Assembly (NCBI GenBank): GCA_900321775.1
Contig: ONXE01000033.1
Location: forward strand, 1 to 12,885
Length of the DNA stretch: 12,885 nt
Source of the DNA: an uncultured Bacteroidales bacterium
GTDB taxonomy: Bacteria; Bacteroidota; Bacteroidia; Bacteroidales; Paludibacteraceae
Direction: 5' to 3'
Every line of letters begins with the position of its first letter. The first letter of the stretch is position 1. Under the pieces are notes generated by a model, which saw only the letters and a program-made list of their open reading frames with translations, was not told the DNA's origin and searched no databases. Position numbers and translations under genes: made by a program. Below are positions 6,445 through 12,356 of this stretch, piece after piece.

Positions 6445-7248
6445 ATGGAAGAACCGATTAAACTAAGAATCGAGGACCGTATTGCCAGAATCACCATGTG
6501 TGACTCCGAGCATTTTAACTGTTTAAGCGAGGCAATGTGCTTCGCGCTGATTGGTGCTATTGATAAAGCATATTCCGCTGAATGTGTGGGCATTATCATC
6601 GATGCCGAGTGCAAGCGGGGCGTATGGTCGGCGGGGCATAATATTCATGAACTTCCGACAGATGGAAGTGATCCGTTGGCGTATGAAGTGCCTATGGAGC
6701 AGTTGCTGAGGAAAGTGCAGGACATCCCTATTCCTGTAATCGCGTGCGCGAACGGCACGGTGTGGGGTGGCGCTTGCGACTTGTGTCTGAGTTGCGACAT
6801 GATTGTGGCAGCAGATACAGCTACGTTTGCTATTACTCCGGCCAAGATAGGCATCCCGTATAATGCTTCGGGCATCATGCATTTCATCAACCAGTTGGGC
6901 ATCAACAAAGCGCGTGAGATGTTCTTCACGGCCAATCCTATCACGGCTCAGGACGCGCTGAACGTGGGACTTGTGAATCACATTGCACCGGAGGACCAGT
7001 TGGATGCGCTGCTGGAGGAGAAATTCTGTGCCCCGTTGAGGCGTAACTCGATACTGAGCGTTTCGGCCATCAAGCGTCAGTTCCGCATCTTGAGTCGTAC
7101 CGCTTCGACTATGTCGAGCGAGAGTTTTGAGCGCATCAACGCTTATCGGACGAAGGTGTATTGCGGCGAGGATTACAAGGAGGGTATCAATGCCTTCTTT
7201 GAGAAGCGTACGCCCAACTATCAGGGTAAGGCTTCGGATTTGGATTAG
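6445..7248 (+). CDS. scpB: Methylmalonyl-CoA decarboxylase-like crotonase (ScpB/YgfG type)
   Basis: This 267-residue crotonase-fold protein closely follows E. coli ScpB (YgfG), a biotin-independent enzyme converting methylmalonyl-CoA to propionyl-CoA and CO2 in the cytoplasm. Diagnostic stretches are WSAGHNIHELPTDGSDPL (61-78), NGTVWGGACD (103-112), TPAKIGIPYN (131-140), FTANPITAQDAL (161-172) and EDYKEGINAFFEKRTPN (242-258). His65, Gly109 and Tyr139 align with E. coli His66, Gly110 and Tyr140, which are active-site residues as I recall. Ordinary enoyl-CoA hydratases lack the GHNIHELP and WGGA combination. The frame is open back to 6334, but the ATG at 6445 lies just downstream of the promoter while the upstream codons span it. 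The gene stands alone, with no other propionate-pathway gene nearby. Assignment is by similarity from memory, so a related enoyl-CoA hydratase or isomerase activity cannot be excluded. Confidence 0.88.
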   Translation: MEEPIKLRIEDRIARITMCDSEHFNCLSEAMCFALIGAIDKAYSAECVGIIIDAECKRGVWSAGHNIHELPTDGSDPLAYEVPMEQLLRKVQDIPIPVIACANGTVWGGACDLCLSCDMIVAADTATFAITPAKIGIPYNASGIMHFINQLGINKAREMFFTANPITAQDALNVGLVNHIAPEDQLDALLEEKFCAPLRRNSILSVSAIKRQFRILSRTASTMSSESFERINAYRTKVYCGEDYKEGINAFFEKRTPNYQGKASDLD

Positions 7249-7316
7249 CAGTTGGTTCGGTTAGCTTCCCTTCCTGTTCGGAGCACCGAGGTCAGGTAGT
7301 AAAAAATGCAGAAATT

Positions 7317-7348
7317 TCACCCCCGAGCATATTGGTGTTCGGGGGTGA
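7317..7348 (+). terminator. GC-rich hairpin after the scpB-like gene (possible terminator)
   Basis: TCACCCCCGA (7317-7326) and TCGGGGGTGA (7339-7348) are perfect 10-base arms. GCA/TGT can extend the stem by three pairs, counting one G-U, leaving a TATTGG loop. It begins 69 bases after the stop. No T-run follows (ATTGCCTT), so it would be a weak intrinsic terminator or a 3'-end stabiliser. Reading the other strand, a T6 lies 14 bases past the stem. Confidence 0.5.
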
Positions 7349-7420
7349 TTGCCTTCAGTCTGAGAGGGTAAGTTGGTGGTCCGAAAAAAGTCCGCTGGTG
7401 TAAGCAAGCTCTTCCCTAAA

Positions 7421-7461
7421 GATATTTTGTCGAAACTCGTCACACGAGTTGTTAAAATATC
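7421..7461. repeat. Long two-part inverted repeat
   Basis: GATATTTT (7421-7428) pairs with AAAATATC (7454-7461). Inside, AACTCGT (7434-7440) pairs with ACGAGTT (7444-7450) around a 3-base loop, leaving a small asymmetric internal loop. It lies about 100 bases upstream of the ddl promoter. It could be an RNA structure, a protein-binding site or a remnant of a palindromic repeat. Confidence 0.6.
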
Positions 7462-7465
7462 AGGG

Positions 7466-7478
7466 CCGAAGAATTCGG
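7466..7478. repeat. Small hairpin CCGAA/TTCGG
   Basis: CCGAA and TTCGG form a 5-base stem with a GAA loop. An overlapping alternative, CGGAA with TTCCG at 7476-7487, cannot form at the same time. A T-rich stretch, GGATTTTTCG, follows. It may be a weak terminator on the plus strand; this is inference. Confidence 0.25.
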
Positions 7479-7560
7479 AATTTTCCGGATTTTTCGAGGT
7501 GATGGAATCGGGCATGAAAGGTGAAAAAGCATGTCGGTAGAAACTTTTTTGATTTTTTCC

Positions 7561-7594
7561 TTGCAAATGTCAAAAAAAAGTAGTACCTTTGCAC
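7561..7594 (+). promoter_or_regulatory. ddl operon promoter (Bacteroidetes type)
   Basis: TTG (7561-7563), a 20-base spacer with GTCAAAAAAAAG, and TACCTTTG (7584-7591) match the Bacteroidetes consensus. It is 30 of 34 identical to the scpB-like promoter and 29 of 34 to the gyrB promoter. Transcription should start near 7597, so the leader is very short. No other promoter was found up to the right end of the window. Confidence 0.85.
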
Positions 7595-7623
7595 CCAGTT
7601 TTAGTAAAATGGCTGAGAAGGCA

Positions 7624-8643
7624 ATGAAAAATATAGTGATAATAGCAGGTGGCGACTCGTCGGAATACGAGGTTTCGCTACGTAGTGCGGCCGGTTTGTA
7701 CAGTTTTATGGACAAGTCGCGGTACAAGGTGTTTGTGGCATGTCTGCACGGGCATACGTGGCAGTTAGCGTTGGACTATGCGGAAGGCAAGGACTTCAAG
7801 GAGTGCCATTGGGCGGATATAGACAAGAACGATTTCAGTGCAGCGGGTCAGAAGTTTGACTTCGCATACATCACCATCCACGGAACACCCGGCGAGAATG
7901 GCGTGCTACAAGGCTATCTGGACATGATCGGCTTGCCGTACAGTTGCTGCGGAGTGCTGGCTGCGGCTATGACGTTTGACAAATACACGTGCAACCATTA
8001 TCTGCATGCTTTCGGCGTGAACATTGCCGGTAGTCTGCTGTTGCGTGAAGGTCAGAGCATCTCGGACGAAGAAGTGATCCGGAAAGTGGGGCTGCCGTGT
8101 TTCATCAAGAGTAATGTGGGTGGCAGCAGTTTCGGGTGCACGAAAGTGAAGACGAAGGAGCAAATCCAGCCCGCGATAAAGGCCGCGTTTGCAGAGGGTC
8201 CGGAGGTGATTATCGAGCAATTGATGGTAGGGCGCGAGATCACTTGCGGTGTGTATAAGACCCCGGCGCGTTCGGTGGCTTTCCCGATTACGGAGGTGGT
8301 AACGGAGAACGAGTTTTTCGACTACGACGCCAAGTACAAGGGACAAGTGAACGAGATCACGCCTGCGCCTATTCCGGCGGGGGTGTTCAAGGCTGTTCAG
8401 GACCTGACGCTGCATATCTACGACATCCTGGGCTGCAAGGGCATCATCCGCACGGACTATATTCTGGAGCCGGTGAAGGAGGCCGATGATCTGAGTCGGC
8501 ATATCGTGGACGGCTACAAGATCATGTTGCTGGAGGTGAATACTACACCGGGCATGACTGCGACCAGTTTTATTCCCCAACAGGTTCGTGCCGCGGAGTT
8601 GGATATCAAAGACGTTCTAACGCATATAATTGAAAATGATTGA
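7624..8643 (+). CDS. ddl: D-alanine--D-alanine ligase
   Basis: This ATP-grasp ligase (339 residues from this start) makes D-Ala-D-Ala for peptidoglycan. Seen in order: IAGGDSSEYEVSLRSA (7-22), TIHGTPGENGVLQGYLD (84-100), PYSCCGVLAAAMTFDK (105-120), FIKSNVGGSSFG (160-171), EFFDYDAKY (230-238), GIIRTDY (273-279) and LLEVNTTPGMT (302-312). Asp277, Glu304 and Asn306 are the expected metal ligands. Tyr234 in the loop DYDAKY argues for D-Ala-D-Ala rather than D-Ala-D-lactate specificity. A stretch of roughly 13 extra residues (about 283-296) sits between the last two motifs compared with E. coli Ddl. I preferred the ATG at 7624 because the protein then begins MKNIVIIAGG as in relatives and is preceded by GAGAAGG. 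The in-frame ATG at 7609 would add five residues and leave a leader of only about 12 bases. It overlaps the next gene by 8 bases. Confidence 0.95.
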   Translation: MKNIVIIAGGDSSEYEVSLRSAAGLYSFMDKSRYKVFVACLHGHTWQLALDYAEGKDFKECHWADIDKNDFSAAGQKFDFAYITIHGTPGENGVLQGYLDMIGLPYSCCGVLAAAMTFDKYTCNHYLHAFGVNIAGSLLLREGQSISDEEVIRKVGLPCFIKSNVGGSSFGCTKVKTKEQIQPAIKAAFAEGPEVIIEQLMVGREITCGVYKTPARSVAFPITEVVTENEFFDYDAKYKGQVNEITPAPIPAGVFKAVQDLTLHIYDILGCKGIIRTDYILEPVKEADDLSRHIVDGYKIMLLEVNTTPGMTATSFIPQQVRAAELDIKDVLTHIIEND

Positions 8644-9589
8644 CATCAACCAAGCCATAGAACAACTGAGCTGGCATCGTCAGCCTTACGGTTTGTACGA
8701 GCCTATAGCATATGCGCTGGAGGGCGGGGGCAAACGTCTGCGTCCGACTCTGGCGATGGTGGCATGCCGGATGTACGACGGCGAAGAAAAAAAGGCGTTG
8801 CCGGTAGCGTTGGCACTGGAGATTTTCCATAATTTCACGCTGCTGCACGACGATGTGATGGACCACGCACCGGTTCGCAGAGGTCGTCCGACGGTGCATG
8901 TACGCTGGGACGACAACACGGCTATCCTGAGTGGTGACCAAATGATGACTGAAGCGTATGTGCAGTTGGAGCAGGTAGAGCCGGCATTGTTACCGCGCGT
9001 ATTGCATCTGTTCAACGCGATGGCCACAGATATCTGGGGCGGACAGCAGCTGGATATGGAGTTTGAGACTCGCGAGGACGTGAGCATAGACGAGTATCTG
9101 GAGATGATACGTCTAAAGACGTCGGTCTTGTTGGGCGCGGCCCTACGCTTGGGCGGCCTGATGGCGGGCGCGCCTGAAGAGGACCTGGAGACGCTGTACA
9201 GGATAGGCGAGCGTATTGGCCTGGCTTTTCAGATTCAGGACGACGTGCTGGACGTGTGGGGCGACGAGAAGACTTTCGGCAAGAGAATCGGCGGCGACAT
9301 CGTTCAGAACAAGAAATCGCTGGTGCAGATTCTGGCCTTGGAGAACGCCAACGAAGAGCAGTTGCGCCAACTGAAAGGCTGGTTTCATCGCAGTGAGTTT
9401 GTAGAAGAAGAGAAGATTCGCGAAGTGACGAAGCTATACAACGAGATAGACGTACGTCCGCTTTGCGAAGCGCGAATGGCCGGTTATACCGAAGATGCCA
9501 TGCGCGACATAGACAGACTGCATGTTCCCGCAGAAAAGAAAGGAGAACTGACAGAAATAGCACGCAAATTGTTAAACCGTAAAAACTAA
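8636..9589 (+). CDS. Isoprenyl (polyprenyl) diphosphate synthase
   Basis: This 317-residue trans-isoprenyl diphosphate synthase adds isopentenyl diphosphate units to an allylic diphosphate in the cytoplasm. Motifs are GGGKRLRP (30-37), the first Asp-rich DDVMD (72-76) followed by RRGRPTVH, IWGGQQLDMEF (133-143), RLKTSVLLGAA (159-169) and the second Asp-rich FQIQDDVLD (198-206). The first motif is DDxxD, without the two-residue insertion of E. coli IspA. Phe67, five residues before the first Asp, hints at a short product (C15-C20), but chain length cannot be settled from sequence alone. The ATG at 8636 overlaps the ddl stop by 8 bases, so coupling is likely. With ddl it would supply cell-envelope precursors, since its product can feed undecaprenyl or quinone synthesis. 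Confidence 0.92.
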   Translation: MIDINQAIEQLSWHRQPYGLYEPIAYALEGGGKRLRPTLAMVACRMYDGEEKKALPVALALEIFHNFTLLHDDVMDHAPVRRGRPTVHVRWDDNTAILSGDQMMTEAYVQLEQVEPALLPRVLHLFNAMATDIWGGQQLDMEFETREDVSIDEYLEMIRLKTSVLLGAALRLGGLMAGAPEEDLETLYRIGERIGLAFQIQDDVLDVWGDEKTFGKRIGGDIVQNKKSLVQILALENANEEQLRQLKGWFHRSEFVEEEKIREVTKLYNEIDVRPLCEARMAGYTEDAMRDIDRLHVPAEKKGELTEIARKLLNRKN

Positions 9590-9595
9590 AATACC

Positions 9596-10357
9596 ATGCC
9601 ATATCGCAGACTTCCAACCACCGACCAAACGCGTTTGCATGCTTTGCAGCGCGCAGTTCAAAAAGCCAGCGAAGCTGACTTTACAGATCAGGTCATTTCA
9701 TACAAGACCCTCTCCGAGGCGCAAAGGTTTCTGATGATTTTTGAGAATCAGGTGAGTCAGTATCATTCGAATTTTCAAAACAAAGTGACCGCCAACAAGC
9801 AGTATCGCCATGTGACGAGCAAGGCGCGTATGTACATCAGCCATTTCATTCAGGTGCTGAACATGTCGGTTATCCGCGGCGAGATCAAGAAAGATTTCAA
9901 GACCCTGTACGGCTTGGAGCCCAACGATCATACTTTGCCAGATTTGAGCACCGACGATGCGCTGCTGGAATGGGGAAAGAAGATTATTCAGGGCGAGGAG
10001 GAACGTATCCGTCAAGGCGGTTTTCCGATTTACAACCCGAACATCACCAAGGTGAAGGTGTATTACGACATGTTCTGCGAGCAACACAGTTATCAGGACA
10101 TGCACAAGAAAAACACTTCGCGCGTGTATGAAGATTTGGGAGAACTGCGCCGCCAAGCCGACGAAATCATTCTGGACATCTGGAACACCGTGGAGGCCCA
10201 CTACAAAGACCTGCTTCCCTACGCTCGCCTCATGGCCTGCAAGAGTTACGGACTCATCTATTACTACCGCACAGGTGAAAAGAAACTGACCCCTGAAACG
10301 GATCAGGAGATCATACGCATCCATCGCATGCAACCCGAACTTCCCAATCTGATGTAA
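9596..10357 (+). CDS. Conserved-looking protein of unknown function, all helical
   Basis: I do not recognise a named family, although the opening MPYRRLPTTD is reminiscent of uncharacterised Bacteroidales proteins. It has 253 residues, no signal peptide or membrane segment, and is rich in Gln, Lys, Tyr and Arg with long amphipathic helices. Two segments, about 44-108 and 155-220, are of similar length and pattern. Each opens with an aromatic-x-x-M/I-F-x-x-Q phrase and ends in YGL, suggesting two related helical bundles. The surface loop GGFPIYNPNITKV (141-153) separates them. No catalytic or metal-binding motif is evident. It begins 6 bases after the isoprenyl synthase stop and ends 1 base before the next ATG, so it is firmly inside the operon. 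That setting gives no specific clue to its job. Confidence 0.85.
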   Translation: MPYRRLPTTDQTRLHALQRAVQKASEADFTDQVISYKTLSEAQRFLMIFENQVSQYHSNFQNKVTANKQYRHVTSKARMYISHFIQVLNMSVIRGEIKKDFKTLYGLEPNDHTLPDLSTDDALLEWGKKIIQGEEERIRQGGFPIYNPNITKVKVYYDMFCEQHSYQDMHKKNTSRVYEDLGELRRQADEIILDIWNTVEAHYKDLLPYARLMACKSYGLIYYYRTGEKKLTPETDQEIIRIHRMQPELPNLM

Positions 10358-10358
10358 C

Positions 10359-10964
10359 ATGTTGTTTGCCAGCCAAATATACGATTTTCTCCGACAATTG
10401 CCCTCACGTCGTTTGAAGAAGAAAAAAGAGGAGATGCGAATGCTGATGCAGCAAAAAATCAAGCGTTTGCAGCCAGAAGAACGGTCGCGGTTAAGCGAAT
10501 CGCTATGTGCCCGCATCCGCAGTCAGGAGGCGTTTCAGAAGGCCAAGGTAATCATGATGTACTACCCCATCCAAAACGAACCCGACCTGAGACCACTGAT
10601 GGATGAGTATCAGAACGAGAAAGTGATTCTGCTACCGATTGCTCACCGCAAGGACATCGAGATGCGCCAATACAAAGGCCGTTCGGATCTTCACCGCGGC
10701 CATTTTGGTATCCCCGAGCCTACGGGAGCGCCCTACACCGGAGCGCCGGACCTGATCATTGTGCCGGGGGTTGCGTTCGACAAGGAGTGCAACCGTTTGG
10801 GTCGCGGAGGTGGTTACTACGACCGGTTCCTCAAGCGTTTTCATCAGGCGAAGAAATATGCCGTGGCGTACGATTTTCAGATTGTGGAAAAAGTGCCGAT
10901 GGCAGCTTTTGACGCCCAAATAGACGGGGTTTTCACGGTTGGCACTGAATTTGTAAGAAGATAA
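10359..10964 (+). CDS. 5-formyltetrahydrofolate cyclo-ligase
   Basis: This is the ATP-dependent enzyme (MTHFS, YgfA family) converting 5-formyl-THF to 5,10-methenyl-THF, which recovers folate in the cytoplasm. The family signature VPGVAFDKECNRLGRGGGYYDRFL lies at about 135-158; its GRGGGYYDR part is the phosphate-binding loop. Upstream are MMYYPIQNEPDL (66-77), VILLPI (89-94) and HFGIPEPTG (115-123). From the ATG at 10359, one base after the previous stop, it has 201 residues. Relatives usually begin near the helix starting at residue 26 (MRMLMQQKIKRL), so the first 25 residues are an extension. An ATG at 10434 preceded by AAGAGGAG is a serious alternative that would give 177 residues. I kept the first ATG because of its tight coupling to the preceding gene. 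Confidence 0.92.
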   Translation: MLFASQIYDFLRQLPSRRLKKKKEEMRMLMQQKIKRLQPEERSRLSESLCARIRSQEAFQKAKVIMMYYPIQNEPDLRPLMDEYQNEKVILLPIAHRKDIEMRQYKGRSDLHRGHFGIPEPTGAPYTGAPDLIIVPGVAFDKECNRLGRGGGYYDRFLKRFHQAKKYAVAYDFQIVEKVPMAAFDAQIDGVFTVGTEFVRR

Positions 10965-10967
10965 AAC

Positions 10968-12356
10968 ATGATACAACTGAAGAGAATACTACGTTTGCTG
11001 CCTGCGCTTGTACTGGTGATAGGCTGGACAAGCTGTGAAAAGAAAACGGAGACCACCCCTTCGTCGGAGACGAAATTGACGGCGATTACTTTTGCCGCCA
11101 ACGATAGTTTCCCGGGGTTGAAGAAAGCCGTCTTTACAATTGATTTTGCGCACGATACAGCCTTGGTGTATAATACCGACTCGCTGCCTGTAGGCACCCG
11201 CATCGACTCGGTGGTGACGACGTTCTATTTTACGACCACCATCGGTTACGCCAATTTCTATTCGGGCGACGACACCGTGCTGGTGACCGCTTCGGATACG
11301 CTGAACTTCACTCCGCGTCCGTGCCGTCTGCGCGTGGTTTCGGAGGACCTGAAGCACGAACGCAATTACCATATCTATGTGAATGTGCACAAAGTGGACC
11401 CCGACCTGTATGTATGGACGCAGACGAAAGAAAGTCTGTTTACGGGCAATTGTGACGTACATGCCGAGAACCTGCAAGGAACCGTTCAACTCTATTGTCA
11501 GGATGGCATCAATGTGAAACTGTATCGAACAACCGATGGGTACGAGTGGACAGGTCCGTTGACGGTGAACGGGCTGCCCAGAGGGGCCAATGTGCAGCAG
11601 ATCATCAACTCCGATACGCGTTTGTATTACGCCGAAAACAACCACGTCTATTGTACAGAAGACGGCATGAACTGGGTGTCCATTGATTGCTCGGGGCTGG
11701 GTTTCAAGGTAGAAAACATGTTGTTCGAATACAACGACTCCATTTGGGCTATAGTCAGTGATCCGGCATCCGGCGACCTGTGGTTTGCCACAATGGCGGA
11801 AGGAGGGACGCTGGCTCGACAGAACCAGATTGGCCGCATCAACAAGTACTACCGTTCCAGCGAAGAACAATTCCCCATCTCCGACTTCAGCGCAGTGGTG
11901 TTCCACGGCCGGAGCGGCCGCAAGCGCGCGATGGTGATGGGCGGGTTTGGCACAAACGGCGACCCCCTCAACAGCCGGTGGAATCTGGAATGGATTGACA
12001 CAGACAGCACGACGGGTTTTTACCGCTTGGAGAACTTCACCATCGAACAGCCGGAGTTCACGGCTTTAACGGGCGCTGCATTGGTTTGGTACGACTACAA
12101 GATGCTACTCTTCGGCTCGCAGGAAAACCCCTCCTCTACTATTATCCACCCCGTTCTTGAGTCGGTGGACGAAGGAATGAATTGGGACGAACCCGACTCC
12201 ACAAAGAACATGCTTCCGCCGACGTTCGTTCCGCGTAGGAATCAGGCTGCGGTAGTGACAGTGGACGACGCGATACTGCTTATCGGCGGGCAAAACCGCA
12301 CGACCTCGTTCACGGATGTTTGGCGAGGAAAGAAAAACTCAATTGAATGGTTATGA
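10968..12356 (+). CDS. Lipoprotein with Asp-box/Kelch-like repeats (DUF6242-like)
   Basis: This 462-residue protein has a lipoprotein signal peptide (Lys/Arg, hydrophobic 7-19) with the lipobox WTSC at Cys23, so it should be anchored in the outer or inner membrane. A Ser/Thr-rich linker leads to a beta-rich domain (about 36-143), which looks like the N-terminal immunoglobulin-like part of Bacteroidetes DUF6242 proteins. A predicted beta-propeller (about 145-462) follows, with three Asp-box-like motifs: TTDGYEW (188-194), TEDGMNW (230-236) and SVDEGMNW (399-406). Kelch-like phrases MVMGGFG (322-328) and LLIGGQN (437-443) are also visible. Asp boxes are structural, so no enzyme activity follows from them. 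The DUF6242 name is from memory. It begins 3 bases after the cyclo-ligase stop and overlaps the next lipoprotein gene by 4 bases. Confidence 0.85.
   Translation: MIQLKRILRLLPALVLVIGWTSCEKKTETTPSSETKLTAITFAANDSFPGLKKAVFTIDFAHDTALVYNTDSLPVGTRIDSVVTTFYFTTTIGYANFYSGDDTVLVTASDTLNFTPRPCRLRVVSEDLKHERNYHIYVNVHKVDPDLYVWTQTKESLFTGNCDVHAENLQGTVQLYCQDGINVKLYRTTDGYEWTGPLTVNGLPRGANVQQIINSDTRLYYAENNHVYCTEDGMNWVSIDCSGLGFKVENMLFEYNDSIWAIVSDPASGDLWFATMAEGGTLARQNQIGRINKYYRSSEEQFPISDFSAVVFHGRSGRKRAMVMGGFGTNGDPLNSRWNLEWIDTDSTTGFYRLENFTIEQPEFTALTGAALVWYDYKMLLFGSQENPSSTIIHPVLESVDEGMNWDEPDSTKNMLPPTFVPRRNQAAVVTVDDAILLIGGQNRTTSFTDVWRGKKNSIEWL

Larger units (their letters stand above)
7249..7559. other. Non-coding interval between scpB-like gene and ddl promoter
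   Basis: About 310 bases without a convincing gene. It holds a GC-rich hairpin near the end of the scpB-like gene (7317-7348), a long two-part AT-rich hairpin (7421-7461) and a small hairpin (7466-7478), then the ddl promoter. A 101-codon minus-strand frame crosses it, but it begins with TTG inside the ddl promoter and resembles nothing I know. Confidence 0.6.

Noticed and set aside
7261..7566. 101-codon minus-strand frame in the scpB-ddl gap
   Set aside because: It begins with TTG inside the ddl promoter, runs through two hairpins and has no promoter or recognisable protein character.
7624..8643. Vancomycin-type D-Ala-D-Lac ligase
   Set aside because: The omega-loop DYDAKY with Tyr234 is the D-Ala-D-Ala form, and no vanH or vanX homologue is adjacent.
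10989..11906. 305-codon minus-strand frame
   Set aside because: Antisense to the DUF6242-like lipoprotein gene, which has a good signal peptide, lipobox and Asp boxes.
10968..12356. Sialidase
   Set aside because: Asp-box motifs are present, but I see no FRIP motif or arginine triad; Asp boxes occur in many non-enzymatic propellers.
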